NCBI GenBank assembly: GCA_947644305.1
Contig: CANRYS010000006.1
Span: forward strand, 96,928-160,927
Source: an uncultured Roseburia sp.
GTDB taxonomy: Bacteria > Bacillota > Clostridia > Lachnospirales > Lachnospiraceae
Direction of reading: 5' to 3'
Length of the DNA: 64,000 nucleotides
Under the pieces are notes generated by a model. That model saw nothing but the letters and a program-made list of their open reading frames with translations. It was not told the origin of the DNA and made no database searches. Shown here one piece after another: positions 47,007 to 55,982 of this stretch. A program made the position numbers and the translations under genes. How positions within the stretch are numbered: position 1 is the stretch's first letter; each line of letters begins with the position of its first letter.

Positions 47007-47115
47007 CCGTGCTTTTAGACACCCCAAACTTTTTCGCAGTCTGTCGCACCGTAGCGCCATTTTCCACTATATAGTTTCCGATCTCAATAGCGCGCTGTTC
47101 GATATATGATTTCAA
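46984..47115 (-). CDS. spoIIID: 5' segment of split spoIIID (helix-turn-helix half)
   Basis: Starts with TTG at 47115, with AGGGGG 8 bp upstream. The product KSYIEQRAIEIGNYIVENG, then ATVRQTAKKFGVSKSTVH, matches the first 38 residues of SpoIIID, including its helix-turn-helix. In the integrated form it runs into the element and stops after five foreign residues (MVVIK), giving a 43-residue fragment. Excision at TATGTA would continue it as HKDVTERMMQINP into the 3' segment at 32.2 kb for a 91-codon gene (Bacillus subtilis SpoIIID has 93). SpoIIID is the mother-cell regulator acting between sigma-E and sigma-K. Confidence 0.93.
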   Translation of the reverse strand: MKSYIEQRAIEIGNYIVENGATVRQTAKKFGVSKSTVHMVVIK

Positions 47116-47144
47116 AAAACTACCCCCTGAATACTCGTTGATTC

Positions 47145-47173
47145 ATTGTATGCAGGGGGAAAATAAAATATTC
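47145..47173 (-). promoter_or_regulatory. spoIIID: Sigma-E-type promoter of spoIIID
   Basis: On the minus strand GAATATT (47167-47173) is followed after 14 bp by CATACAAT (47145-47152). This matches the sigma-E pattern KMATATT-14/15-CATACAHT fully. It lies about 30 bp upstream of the spoIIID start, as expected for a sigma-E-dependent mother-cell gene. Confidence 0.82.
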
Positions 47174-47206
47174 TGCAATCTACAGGTGTTTTTAGGCCCG
47201 AAGCAT

Positions 47207-49903
47207 TTATTCTGTGCCGATAAAAACAGCTCTCAGATAAAACAGTGTCGGGATCACAAATAATGTGATGATAAAGAGGATAAACATCCCGACAAACACG
47301 GTATATGCTGCATAACCGGCTAGGTCTGCCACCCTTTCAGGAATGACTATTTTCTTTCTGGCAAACACCAACGCCGCCAGCGCTAACAATCCGCAGATCG
47401 ATAACACAGCTCCTACTTTTTGTCCTGGCGCAGTATATCTCAGCTTGATATTATTCTTGCCCTCGACAACAGGGAGCGACAGCATTCCATCCAGGTTCTG
47501 AAGATCCGATACCTTCTCTCCATTTACTTTACACTCCCAGCCCTCATCATAGGAAATAGGCAAAAAAAGATTGGATTTGGTCACACCCTCCAGTTCTATG
47601 TCCACACCGGACTTGCTCTGTTCCAACGACACAATCTTTGGATTTTCCTGTTTCACTCTCTCAATCCCATTTACAAAAGTAGAATAGTCCAACATTCCCA
47701 GGCGAAGATCCGAAGGATTCACTCCGCCGCTAAACCGAACCTGAACAGTCTCATTTTGAAAAACTCCCAGACAGATGAAACCATTTCCAAAATCTGCGGG
47801 GTACTGCTGATTCTGCATAGAAGCGGACGCCGGAATCCGCACCGGAACTCCGTTGACTGTGATCTCCACCGGATTATCGCTTGTATTCGTCCCATAAAAA
47901 TACAGAATCTTTTTCTCATTCCCGATCTGCAGCTCACAGAAATTACTATGAATCTGACTGGACACATCCTGAATCAGCTTCTCCTGACTTCCTGTTACAG
48001 CCGCAAACAAGGTGTTCTGTGTCTCGAACTTCTCGGTCTTTGGTGAGAGAGAAGCGGTATCTGTATTGATCACAAAAGGAAGTTCAAACTTGTTCTGATA
48101 TAATTGTATGACATCTCCGCTCTCATCTATAACCTCACAAAAATCGTATAATTCCTCGTTCATATCGTCCTGGCTCAAAAAATACTTTATATTAAAAAGA
48201 GTATCAGAAAAAACAGTACCTCCTGTGTCCAACAATTGAGTCCAGTTGATAGAATAGCCAAGTGCTGCAAATTTGGGCTGGACAGATGGATTGATCACAT
48301 GCCAATAATTTGAAATCGCCTCTTTGCCAAGCACCAGCGAATATTCTATATGATCCACCTTATAATCTGTATTCTTTATTCTTTCAAAATCTTTGATCTC
48401 AGTCTCCATCCCCGTAGCGACATCATTCGCTGCTTCCAGATAGTCAGCGGAAAACACCGATACATTATCTTTGTTCGGGGCAAAGCTGATAACCGAAGCA
48501 CAGATAATCTCCACACATAATAATACCAGTATAACCCCCTTCGCCCTGGATTTTAACAGACACCAGTAGACCGCCGCAAAAATCAATTCTATAAGAATGC
48601 AGAGGAAGCCATCTCCCAACGCCGAATAGGAAGACTGCTCACAGTAGGCATGGTATATTCCATAGAACAGCCATCCAGAAAAAAGTATGGCGGCTATGCC
48701 AATTCCGACCCATATTTTTTTCTTAAGCCAATTTCCGGCAGCTTCTATACTCTCCTTATTTTCCTGATAGAGTACAACCGCAAAATCAATTATAACAAAG
48801 GAAATGATATACACAAACCGCAACGGCCAACTGGCACGACTCCCTCCATGCCACAGTGATTCCACCCCGGCAACGACCACAGAGAGGAATAAAAGACCAA
48901 TCATGCACATATGGCTCTTATATTTTCTAAATTTCTCAGAAACCAATCCTTTTCCATGTACCAAGAAAAACAGTATACAGGCGAAGGGCAAAGCAGTATT
49001 TACCAACATGGTCTCTACTATCTTCCATTCATGAAGACTCCATCGGTTCTCAATCGCCGCCCTGTATACGTTTAAAAAGCCTCCCTCTCCACTCCTCGGC
49101 GTATCCGCCACACAGAGCAGCGCCGGAATACTAACAAAGGCGCTGATCAAAATAGCTGCACCGACAGACCCACCAAGCCACAGGGCACACCTTCTTTTCT
49201 CCGCCTTTTCCTCCGTATCCCAAAAGGTTCTCAGAGCGCTTGACAGGAATAGAAAAACCAATGTAATACAGCCTGTATAGACATTCACCATCATACACAG
49301 CGCAAAGATAACGATAAAAAATTTACACCCCTTCCTGGCAAAGATGCGATCTAGTCCGATCATGAGCAGGGGAAGTAAAAATGCGATGTCCATCACAAGC
49401 ATAATCTGAAAATGAATCAGAGAGGCCGCGCCGAAAGCATACAAAACGCCGCCGGCTATGTGCACGATGTTTTTCACCTCATACTTTCGCAAATAAAAAT
49501 ACATAGAGAAAGCAATGGCAATCATTTTAAGTATCATAAGGATGTTGGCAAAGTTCGCCAGATTATCCCTTGTGGAAAAATATAAAAGCAGATTCAGCGG
49601 ACTCATCAGCGCTCCCAGGGAGGAAGCTCCTGATATATTCATGCCAAAAGCTGAATTCCATGTAAAAAACGGACTTGCTTGTCCATGCAAGATATCCCAG
49701 ACATAGTACATCCCAGCCGGGATCGTCTGCTGAACCATATCACCGCGGGCAATGGTCCCATCACCAAATGGATAAATATCATTCAACATATACACGACAA
49801 GCACCACGACACCGATCACAATTGCCATAATAGACAAGTCTCTGGCGATCGCTTTCTTTTTCTCTGTCACTGTAAACCAGCTCTGAATATTTTTTTCTAT
49901 CAT
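47207..49903 (-). CDS. YfhO family membrane protein (GT-C-like)
   Basis: 898 residues from the ATG at 49903 (MIEKNIQSWFTVTEKKKA), with AAGGAAAAGG upstream. About twelve membrane helices are followed by a large extracytoplasmic domain (about 480-840) and a final helix pair. GDGTIARGDMVQQTIPA in the first outer loop is characteristic of the YfhO family, which is linked to glycosylation of lipoteichoic acid or other cell-wall polymers. The conserved SYDEGWECKVNGEKV lies near the C-terminus. Likely a lipid-linked sugar transferase. Confidence 0.9.
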   Translation of the reverse strand: MIEKNIQSWFTVTEKKKAIARDLSIMAIVIGVVVLVVYMLNDIYPFGDGTIARGDMVQQTIPAGMYYVWDILHGQASPFFTWNSAFGMNISGASSLGALMSPLNLLLYFSTRDNLANFANILMILKMIAIAFSMYFYLRKYEVKNIVHIAGGVLYAFGAASLIHFQIMLVMDIAFLLPLLMIGLDRIFARKGCKFFIVIFALCMMVNVYTGCITLVFLFLSSALRTFWDTEEKAEKRRCALWLGGSVGAAILISAFVSIPALLCVADTPRSGEGGFLNVYRAAIENRWSLHEWKIVETMLVNTALPFACILFFLVHGKGLVSEKFRKYKSHMCMIGLLFLSVVVAGVESLWHGGSRASWPLRFVYIISFVIIDFAVVLYQENKESIEAAGNWLKKKIWVGIGIAAILFSGWLFYGIYHAYCEQSSYSALGDGFLCILIELIFAAVYWCLLKSRAKGVILVLLCVEIICASVISFAPNKDNVSVFSADYLEAANDVATGMETEIKDFERIKNTDYKVDHIEYSLVLGKEAISNYWHVINPSVQPKFAALGYSINWTQLLDTGGTVFSDTLFNIKYFLSQDDMNEELYDFCEVIDESGDVIQLYQNKFELPFVINTDTASLSPKTEKFETQNTLFAAVTGSQEKLIQDVSSQIHSNFCELQIGNEKKILYFYGTNTSDNPVEITVNGVPVRIPASASMQNQQYPADFGNGFICLGVFQNETVQVRFSGGVNPSDLRLGMLDYSTFVNGIERVKQENPKIVSLEQSKSGVDIELEGVTKSNLFLPISYDEGWECKVNGEKVSDLQNLDGMLSLPVVEGKNNIKLRYTAPGQKVGAVLSICGLLALAALVFARKKIVIPERVADLAGYAAYTVFVGMFILFIITLFVIPTLFYLRAVFIGTE

Positions 49904-50072
49904 TTGCCTTTTCCTTCCCAATTTTTACTTTAAACATCTTTTTGATACATCTTTTACCATTATAAGTGTTCTAAGGAAAAAAATCAATGCCAACTGTCCA
50001 AAGAACCCCAGGGACGTCTTGACCGCCTTTTCTTATTTTGATACAATATTAGCCAAATGGAGGTATACATAA

Positions 50073-51323
50073 ATGAGAGAAAGATTAGTAATTACCGGCA
50101 TGGGAGCAGTAACCCCCATCGGTATTGGAGTAGAAACTTATTGGAACAGCCTGATCGGTGGCAAATGTGGCGTCGAACGGATCACTCGCTTTGATCCAGA
50201 AGAATCACCGGTAAAGATCGCCGCCCAGGTAAAGAATTTTAATCCAGATGATTTTATGACAAAAAAGCAGAGCCGTGAGATGGATCTGTTTATGCAGTAC
50301 GGTTACGCCGCCGGTGAGGAAGCGCTGGCTGATGGCGGCATAAAAGAGGACACGATTCCCGCGGACCGCATGGGCGTCGTTGTGGGAACTGCCATGGCAG
50401 GCGTATCCATCATCGCAGAAACCCAGGACGGATTGAGCACTGGGGAACACAAAAAAGTTAGTCCTCGTTTTGTACCTAAGTTTATTGGCAACATCGCCGC
50501 GGCGCAGATCGCCATCGCCAAAGGCTACCGCGGACCAAGCCTCACAGTCAGCACCGCATGTTCCTCTGGCGCCGATGCCATTTCCACAGCAGCCATGCTG
50601 CTTCTCGCTGGAGAAGCCGATGCCATCCTTGTGGTGGGCGCCGAGGCAAGTCTTTGCCCCGTGGTAGTGGCAGGTCTTGCCTCCGCTCATGCACTCAGCA
50701 CGAACAACGACAATCCCCAGACGGCCAGCCGTCCATTTGATAAGACCAGAGACGGTTTTGTATTTGGTGAGGGCGGCGGAGCTCTTTTGCTGGAGACGGA
50801 AGCCCATGCTTTGGCAAGAGGCGCAAAGATCCACGCGGAACTGATGGGGTTTGCGAACTGTACCGACGGATACCATGTGACAGCTCCCCATCCAGAAGGA
50901 ATCGGCGCCATCGCCTGCATGGACAATGCGATTCAAAAAGCTGGGCTTACCCCAGAAGATATTGATTACATCAATACTCACGGCACCTCCACTCCGATGG
51001 GAGACACCATCGAGACCAACGCCATCAAATCCCTGTTTGGAGATCATGCCTATCAAATGGCTGTGACTTCTACTAAGGGCGCTACTGGACATATGATGGG
51101 CGCCGGCGGCGTCACAGAGACCATCGCCTGTATCAAAGCAGTTCAGGAGGGAATGATCCCGCCAACGTTGAATCTGAATACACCGGATGATGAGTGCGAC
51201 CTGAATTATGTTCCAAATAAAGCAGAAAAACGAGAAGTCCGCTATGCCATGACCAATGCATTCGGGTTCGGCGGACAAAATTCCAGCCTGATCATAGGAA
51301 GGTACGAGGCCTCTGTATCATAA
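50073..51323 (+). CDS. fabF: Beta-ketoacyl-ACP synthase II
   Basis: 416 residues. The catalytic triad is at Cys163 (STACSSGAD), His303 (NTHGTSTPMGD) and His340 (GATGHMMGAGG), the same numbering as Escherichia coli FabF. It condenses malonyl-ACP with acyl-ACP in fatty-acid elongation. It stands alone, outside a fab cluster, facing away from the YfhO gene. GGAGG precedes the start. lrgAB follows 54 bp later on the same strand. Confidence 0.94.
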   Translation: MRERLVITGMGAVTPIGIGVETYWNSLIGGKCGVERITRFDPEESPVKIAAQVKNFNPDDFMTKKQSREMDLFMQYGYAAGEEALADGGIKEDTIPADRMGVVVGTAMAGVSIIAETQDGLSTGEHKKVSPRFVPKFIGNIAAAQIAIAKGYRGPSLTVSTACSSGADAISTAAMLLLAGEADAILVVGAEASLCPVVVAGLASAHALSTNNDNPQTASRPFDKTRDGFVFGEGGGALLLETEAHALARGAKIHAELMGFANCTDGYHVTAPHPEGIGAIACMDNAIQKAGLTPEDIDYINTHGTSTPMGDTIETNAIKSLFGDHAYQMAVTSTKGATGHMMGAGGVTETIACIKAVQEGMIPPTLNLNTPDDECDLNYVPNKAEKREVRYAMTNAFGFGGQNSSLIIGRYEASVS

Positions 51324-51377
51324 TTTAAAAGACAGGAAATAATAACATTATAGATCATATACAGAATCGAGGCTTAT

Positions 51378-51752
51378 ATGAAATACATCCGACAATTTTT
51401 GATCATACTATTATTTTGTTTTTTGGGTGAGCTTCTAAAATATCTGATCCCCCTTCCCATACCCACCAGCATCTATGGGCTGATCCTGATGCTCACAGCG
51501 TTTCTCACGGGTATCCTAAAGGTGGATCAGGTGGATGATACCGCTGTTTTTCTTATCGACATCATGCCGGTCATGTTTATTCCGGCAGGTGTCGGTCTTT
51601 TGACCAGCATCGAAGCGCTGCGACCAAATCTGGCCGCCATCATCGTGATCACGATCCTCACTACGGTCCTCGTCATGGGCATCACCGGAATCACCGCCCA
51701 GTTTGTCATGGAACGTAAGAAGGGCAGAGACGACAAAGAGGTGACACAATGA
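51378..51752 (+). CDS. lrgA: CidA/LrgA family holin-like protein
   Basis: 124 residues, four membrane helices. PIPTSIYGLILMLTAFLTG and IMPVMFIPAGVGLLTS match the CidA/LrgA family, small membrane proteins tied to autolysis control and, in several bacteria, pyruvate/overflow metabolite transport. Ends in a basic tail. Overlaps lrgB by 4 bp. Confidence 0.92.
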   Translation: MKYIRQFLIILLFCFLGELLKYLIPLPIPTSIYGLILMLTAFLTGILKVDQVDDTAVFLIDIMPVMFIPAGVGLLTSIEALRPNLAAIIVITILTTVLVMGITGITAQFVMERKKGRDDKEVTQ

Positions 51753-52441
51753 ATGACTTTTTTATAAGCTCTCTTTTCTTTGGCGTCCTGGTAAGTCTGG
51801 GCGGCTACGAGCTGGGAATCTTTTTAAAAAAGAAGACTGGCCTCGCCATCATGAACCCACTGCTGGTGTCCATTCTTTTCGTGATCGGCATCCTGCTATT
51901 GTTCCATGTGGACTACGGCACCTATGAAGCCGGAGGAAAATATATTAGCTATCTCCTCACACCGGCCACGGTCTGTCTTGCCGTTCCTCTTTACAAACAG
52001 ATCCATCTGTTAAAACAATATCGTTCCGCCATCTCTTTGTCTGTGCTGGCGGGTACGCTGACCAGTCTAGCGGGCGTCCTGGTACTAGCCATCTTGTTCC
52101 GTCTCTCCCACTCCATGTACGTCACCCTTCTTCCTAAGTCCATCACCACCGCCATCGGAATGGGCGTAAGTGAAGAACTGGAAGGAATTGTAAACATCAC
52201 AGTAGCAGTTATCGTGGTCACCGGAGTTCTTGGAAATGTTATGGGAGAATGGATCCTCAAACTCTTCCGCATCGAAAATAAGATCGCCAAAGGACTGGCC
52301 CTTGGCACTGCTGCCCACGCCATCGGCACCAGCAAGGCCATGGAACTTGGTGAGATCGAAGGCGCCATGAGCAGCCTCGCCATTGTGACAGCCGGACTCC
52401 TTACCGTCATTGGAGCGAGTATTTTCTCGATGATTTATTAG
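51749..52441 (+). CDS. lrgB: LrgB family protein
   Basis: 230 residues, about seven membrane helices. The family signature LLPKSITTAIGMGVSEELEG is present in the middle, and ALGTAAHAIGTSKAMELGE near the end. LrgB works with LrgA in the same membrane complex. The start overlaps lrgA, so the two are co-translated. Confidence 0.94.
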   Translation: MNDFFISSLFFGVLVSLGGYELGIFLKKKTGLAIMNPLLVSILFVIGILLLFHVDYGTYEAGGKYISYLLTPATVCLAVPLYKQIHLLKQYRSAISLSVLAGTLTSLAGVLVLAILFRLSHSMYVTLLPKSITTAIGMGVSEELEGIVNITVAVIVVTGVLGNVMGEWILKLFRIENKIAKGLALGTAAHAIGTSKAMELGEIEGAMSSLAIVTAGLLTVIGASIFSMIY

Positions 52442-52499
52442 TGACGGCAACAAAATAATACGCGGTAAATTGACACCGGCAAAAGAAAGGAACAGATCT

Positions 52500-53150
52500 A
52501 TGGATGCCCTGACAGAACAAATTATAAATTCCGATGCCTTGAGCGACGAAGCGCTGGCAAAGAAAATAGACCAATTTTTACACATACACACAGAGGAGAT
52601 TCAGACCGACGGCAGGGACACCTTTCACTGCCACCGCTACGAACCGACTTCTTACCGCGTACTGCACACTCTGTTTGAAGCCATTCCTCTGACGGATCAG
52701 GATACTCTGCTGGATTACGGCAGCGGTCTCGGCCGTCTGAGTTTTTACACAAACCACCGGTTTCACAACGGTGCCATCGGCATCGAACTTTCCGAAACCT
52801 TTCACCGGGAGGCACTTCATAATCTGAGCCAGTACCGTGGGATTCACAGAGAACGTCTGACTTTTTTTCACGGAAAGGCGGAGGCTTTTGTCATACCAGA
52901 CGAGGTTACCACCATCTATTGTTTTAACCCATTTTCGACGGACATTTTCCGAAAAGTACTGACAAATATTGAAAATTCTTTTGAAAACAAACCGCGAAAG
53001 GTCACTCTGATCCTCTATTACCCAGAGGACAACACCATCTTTTACATTGAGCGGCATACCGGGTTACGATTGGTAAACGAGATCGCCGTCCCAGAACTGT
53101 TTGAGGGAGACCGCAGAGAAAAATTCTGCATTTATGAACTGAGTGAATAA
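52500..53150 (+). CDS. Class I SAM-dependent methyltransferase
   Basis: 216 residues from the ATG at 52500, with GAAAGGAAC upstream; the upstream in-frame TTG has no ribosome site. Motif I is LLDYGSGLGRLSFY, the SAM-binding loop, followed by an acidic residue in GIELSETF. YCFNPFSTDIF fits the motif IV position, where such enzymes usually carry NPP. The N-terminal 60 residues are helical. Substrate unknown. It follows lrgB by 58 bp and may be part of that transcript. Confidence 0.85.
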   Translation: MDALTEQIINSDALSDEALAKKIDQFLHIHTEEIQTDGRDTFHCHRYEPTSYRVLHTLFEAIPLTDQDTLLDYGSGLGRLSFYTNHRFHNGAIGIELSETFHREALHNLSQYRGIHRERLTFFHGKAEAFVIPDEVTTIYCFNPFSTDIFRKVLTNIENSFENKPRKVTLILYYPEDNTIFYIERHTGLRLVNEIAVPELFEGDRREKFCIYELSE

Positions 53151-53236
53151 TACAGTTCCTCAAGCAAAATTATATTGCGGTTCTGACATTTTTCTAGTAT
53201 AATAAATCTATAGAGTTGAGAAAGGAAGTGGAGAGA

Positions 53237-53449
53237 TTGAATAATGAAGAGCTGTTTAAAAAAATGCTCATGACCTTTGACCGCAAATACGAGGCAGCTT
53301 CTGTATTTTATGACAATCTCCCTTACGTGAGAGATTATGACCTCTGTAATTGGACACCTCTTCGTATGGTAAGTGGCAATATCATAAAATATTATCAATA
53401 TAAACTTGACAAGCCTGTAATTCTTCAGACGGATCCTGACGGTTATTAA
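53237..53449 (+). CDS. Small uncharacterised protein with duplicated 3' end
   Basis: About 70 residues from the TTG at 53237 (MNNEELFKKMLMTFDRKYEA), with GGAAG upstream; an earlier in-frame TTG is the alternative. No recognised domain or membrane segment. The last third of the gene (from 53373) is repeated directly after it as a 107-bp tandem copy that keeps the same coding frame at its end (QYKLDKPVILQTDPDG). Confidence 0.55.
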   Translation: MNNEELFKKMLMTFDRKYEAASVFYDNLPYVRDYDLCNWTPLRMVSGNIIKYYQYKLDKPVILQTDPDGY

Positions 53450-53586
53450 AAAAACATCCTTTTGTCACAATCCAGACATGTGGCAATATCATAAAATATT
53501 ATCAATATAAACTTGATAAGCCTGTGATCCTTCAGACAGATCCTGACGGTTAATAAGAAAACATCCTTTTATCCCGATCCCAAACC
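53373..53586. repeat. 107-bp tandem direct duplication
   Basis: Copy 1 begins GTGGCAATATCATAAAATAT at 53373; copy 2 begins with the same 20 bases at 53480. They differ at a handful of positions, including GAC versus GAT and TTAT versus TTAA. The duplication covers the gene's 3' end and the left arm of the terminator. Confidence 0.8.
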
Positions 53587-53604
53587 CTGGGAGTAAAAGG
53601 ATGT
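53561..53604. terminator. Bidirectional terminator between the small gene and enolase
   Basis: ACATCCTTTTA (53561-53571) and TAAAAGGATGT (53594-53604) pair perfectly, with TTTTTTATTTT to the right. It ends the plus-strand transcript and the minus-strand eno transcript. Confidence 0.8.
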
Positions 53605-53630
53605 TTTTTATTTTACTTATTTTGAAATGG

Positions 53631-54926
53631 CTACACCAGCTTCATGAAGGCTGCAGATTCTCCCAATTGTTCTTCGATGCGCAGCAACTGGTTGTACTTG
53701 CACACACGATCGGTGCGAGTCGGTGCCCCTGTCTTAATCTGGCCGGCATTGAGCCCTACCGCGATATCGGATATCGTGGTATCCTCTGTCTCGCCGGAGC
53801 GGTGGCTGACAATGGCATTCCACTGGTTGTTTTTCGTCATACGAATCGCCTCCAGTGTCTCCGTCACACTGCCAATCTGATTTGGTTTGATTAGCACCGC
53901 ATTGGACACTCTGAGATCCGCGCCTTTGGCGATACGCTCGGTGTTGGTGACAAACAGGTCATCTCCCACCAGTTGTACCCGTTTACCCAATCTGTCCGTC
54001 AGAAGTTTCCACCCCTGCCAGTCCTCTTCTGCCAGACCATCCTCAATCGAGAAGATGGGATATTTATTGCAGAGCTCTTCCCAATAAGAAACCATATCCT
54101 CTGCGGACCGCAGCTCTCCATTTTTCCAGAATAAATATTGTCCTGTCTTTCCCTGTTTCACTGCTTCATCGTACATCTCTGTGCAGGCCCCGTCGATGGC
54201 GATGCGGAAATCCTCACCGGGACGGTATCCAGCCAGCTCGACAGCTTTTACGATATACTGCAGAGCTTCTTCGTCGTTGCGCAGTTTCGGAGCAAATCCG
54301 CCCTCATCTCCCACACTAGTAATATGGCCTTCTTTTTTGAGAAGATTCTTTAACTCGCGGTAGACATTACAGCACCATTCCAGACACCCATGGAAAGATT
54401 TTGCCCCCACCGGCATGATCATAAATTCCTGGATATTTAGGCTGGAGTCCGCATGTTTTCCTCCGTTTATGATATTCATCATCGGCACCGGGAGAATTCT
54501 ACCATCCGGTCCTCCCAGATACTGATAGAGAGGCAGACCTACCTGTCCAGCAGCAGCTTTTGCCACAGCAATCGACACGCCAAGAATGGCATTCGCCCCG
54601 AATCTCCCTTTATTCTTTGTTCCGTCTTCCCGGATCATCAACTGGTCGATCTCCACCTGATTCAGCGCATTCCTTCCATCCAGCAGATAGGCGATGTTGT
54701 CATTCACATGATCCACTGCCTTTTTCACTCCCATGCCGCCATAGCGTGGAAGTTCTTTGTCTCTCAGTTCGATGGCCTCAAAAGCACCCGTAGAAGCCCC
54801 GGAGGGAACTGCCCCTCTTCCCGTCGCTCCGCCGCAGAGCCCTACTTCTACTTCCACCGTCGGATTCCCACGGGAATCCAGAATTTCTCTCGCCCATACA
54901 GATTTGATTCTGAATTTATGTTCCAT
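53631..54926 (-). CDS. eno: Enolase
   Basis: 431 residues from the ATG at 54926 ([20 protein letters not shown]), with AGGAGG upstream. Family motifs include GNPTVEVEV, the [10 protein letters not shown] metal-binding region, [11 protein letters not shown] and the catalytic Lys in [13 protein letters not shown], followed by SHRSGETED. It converts 2-phosphoglycerate to phosphoenolpyruvate in glycolysis. Normal length. Confidence 0.96.
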   Translation of the reverse strand: MEHKFRIKSVWAREILDSRGNPTVEVEVGLCGGATGRGAVPSGASTGAFEAIELRDKELPRYGGMGVKKAVDHVNDNIAYLLDGRNALNQVEIDQLMIREDGTKNKGRFGANAILGVSIAVAKAAAGQVGLPLYQYLGGPDGRILPVPMMNIINGGKHADSSLNIQEFMIMPVGAKSFHGCLEWCCNVYRELKNLLKKEGHITSVGDEGGFAPKLRNDEEALQYIVKAVELAGYRPGEDFRIAIDGACTEMYDEAVKQGKTGQYLFWKNGELRSAEDMVSYWEELCNKYPIFSIEDGLAEEDWQGWKLLTDRLGKRVQLVGDDLFVTNTERIAKGADLRVSNAVLIKPNQIGSVTETLEAIRMTKNNQWNAIVSHRSGETEDTTISDIAVGLNAGQIKTGAPTRTDRVCKYNQLLRIEEQLGESAAFMKLV

Positions 54927-54974
54927 AAAAAAAGCCTCCTGTTTTTTTCTTAGTATCAAACAGAAGACTTTTTT

Positions 54975-55163
54975 CTATTCATTCTTTTTGTTCAATTCGC
55001 CAACAAATACATTCCGTATACTGTTCACTGTCCGAAAGGTGTATGTACTTCTTCCACAATGAGCACACACCTCGTCGTCATTACTAAAATCATCCATCTC
55101 TTCGCGATAACCACAGATCGGGCATGTCACCAATACTTTTCTGCCGTTTTCTTTCCTGTCCAT
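54975..55163 (-). CDS. Small zinc-ribbon protein
   Basis: 62 residues from the ATG at 55163 (MDRKENGRKVLVTCPICG), with GAGGTG upstream. Two CxxC pairs (CPICG and CAHCG), 20-odd residues apart, would bind one Zn2+. No other domain. It lies just upstream of eno on the same strand. A role cannot be assigned. Confidence 0.7.
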   Translation of the reverse strand: MDRKENGRKVLVTCPICGYREEMDDFSNDDEVCAHCGRSTYTFRTVNSIRNVFVGELNKKNE

Positions 55164-55223
55164 CCAACACACCTCGTTATAATAAAGTTGCTCCTACATC
55201 TTTTTATTATACTATAAAATGTC

Positions 55224-55982
55224 TCAGATTGCAAGTCCACGCTTCTTCATGATCCGCCGCTCAATCGCCGAAAATATGCCTTTTTCGATAATAACTCCCA
55301 CCAATACAATAATTACCATAACCAGCATAACCTGGTTAATATCTGCCAGATCTCTTCCCATGACCAGCGTCTGTCCCAGGCCAATGGAAGTGGTCATCAC
55401 TTCACCTGCCATCAGCGCCCGCCAGGCGAAGGACCATCCCTGTTTGAGTCCGGTGATCAGTTCTGGAAGACTGGCAGGAAGAATCACATGCAAATAGAGC
55501 TGCTTTTTGTCTGCCCCCATAGTAAGAGCCGCAAGACGGTAAATGGGCGGCACATTTTTTATCGCATTGTCCACAGAGATCGCCACACTAAACGCAGCTC
55601 CCATCACTACGACAAAAAGAATCGCCTGGGTGGACAGTCCAAACCATAAGATCGAAAAGGGTACCCAGCACACACTGGGCAGTGTCTGAACTCCCAGCAC
55701 CAACGGTTTCATATGTTTTTGCAAATAAGAAAATTGATGGATCAGAAGTCCGAGGATCACCCCGATGACTACCGCCACAGCAAAACCAATCATGCCCCTC
55801 AGCAAAGAATTTCCGGTGGCCTTTAACAATGTTCCATCGCTGCAGAGCTCCACAAATCGCTCTGCCACTCCCGCCGGAGAGGGCACCGAATAACTTTTGA
55901 AGATCTCCAGCACATCCACCGTAAGCCAGAAGCCCCCTTGCCACAACAAGACAAGTAAAATCAAAAATAAAATGGTCCCCAT
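55224..55982 (-). CDS. ABC transporter permease (sulfonate/nitrate/taurine type)
   Basis: 252 residues from the ATG at 55982, which has GGGAGG upstream and overlaps the ATPase stop by one base (TAATG). About six membrane helices. The EAA-type loop LTMGADKKQLYLHVILPASL, which docks on the ATPase, is present. Belongs to the SsuC/TauC group. Together with the next two genes it makes an importer. Confidence 0.9.
   Translation of the reverse strand: MGTILFLILLVLLWQGGFWLTVDVLEIFKSYSVPSPAGVAERFVELCSDGTLLKATGNSLLRGMIGFAVAVVIGVILGLLIHQFSYLQKHMKPLVLGVQTLPSVCWVPFSILWFGLSTQAILFVVVMGAAFSVAISVDNAIKNVPPIYRLAALTMGADKKQLYLHVILPASLPELITGLKQGWSFAWRALMAGEVMTTSIGLGQTLVMGRDLADINQVMLVMVIIVLVGVIIEKGIFSAIERRIMKKRGLAI

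Noticed and set aside
46879..47109. 76-codon plus-strand frame
   Set aside because: It is the antisense of the spoIIID 5' segment and the attL arm; the minus strand has the recognisable protein, ribosome site and promoter.
50205..51278. 357-codon minus-strand frame opposite fabF
   Set aside because: Long only because of the codon bias of fabF. No ribosome site or recognisable domain, while the plus strand has the full FabF catalytic triad.
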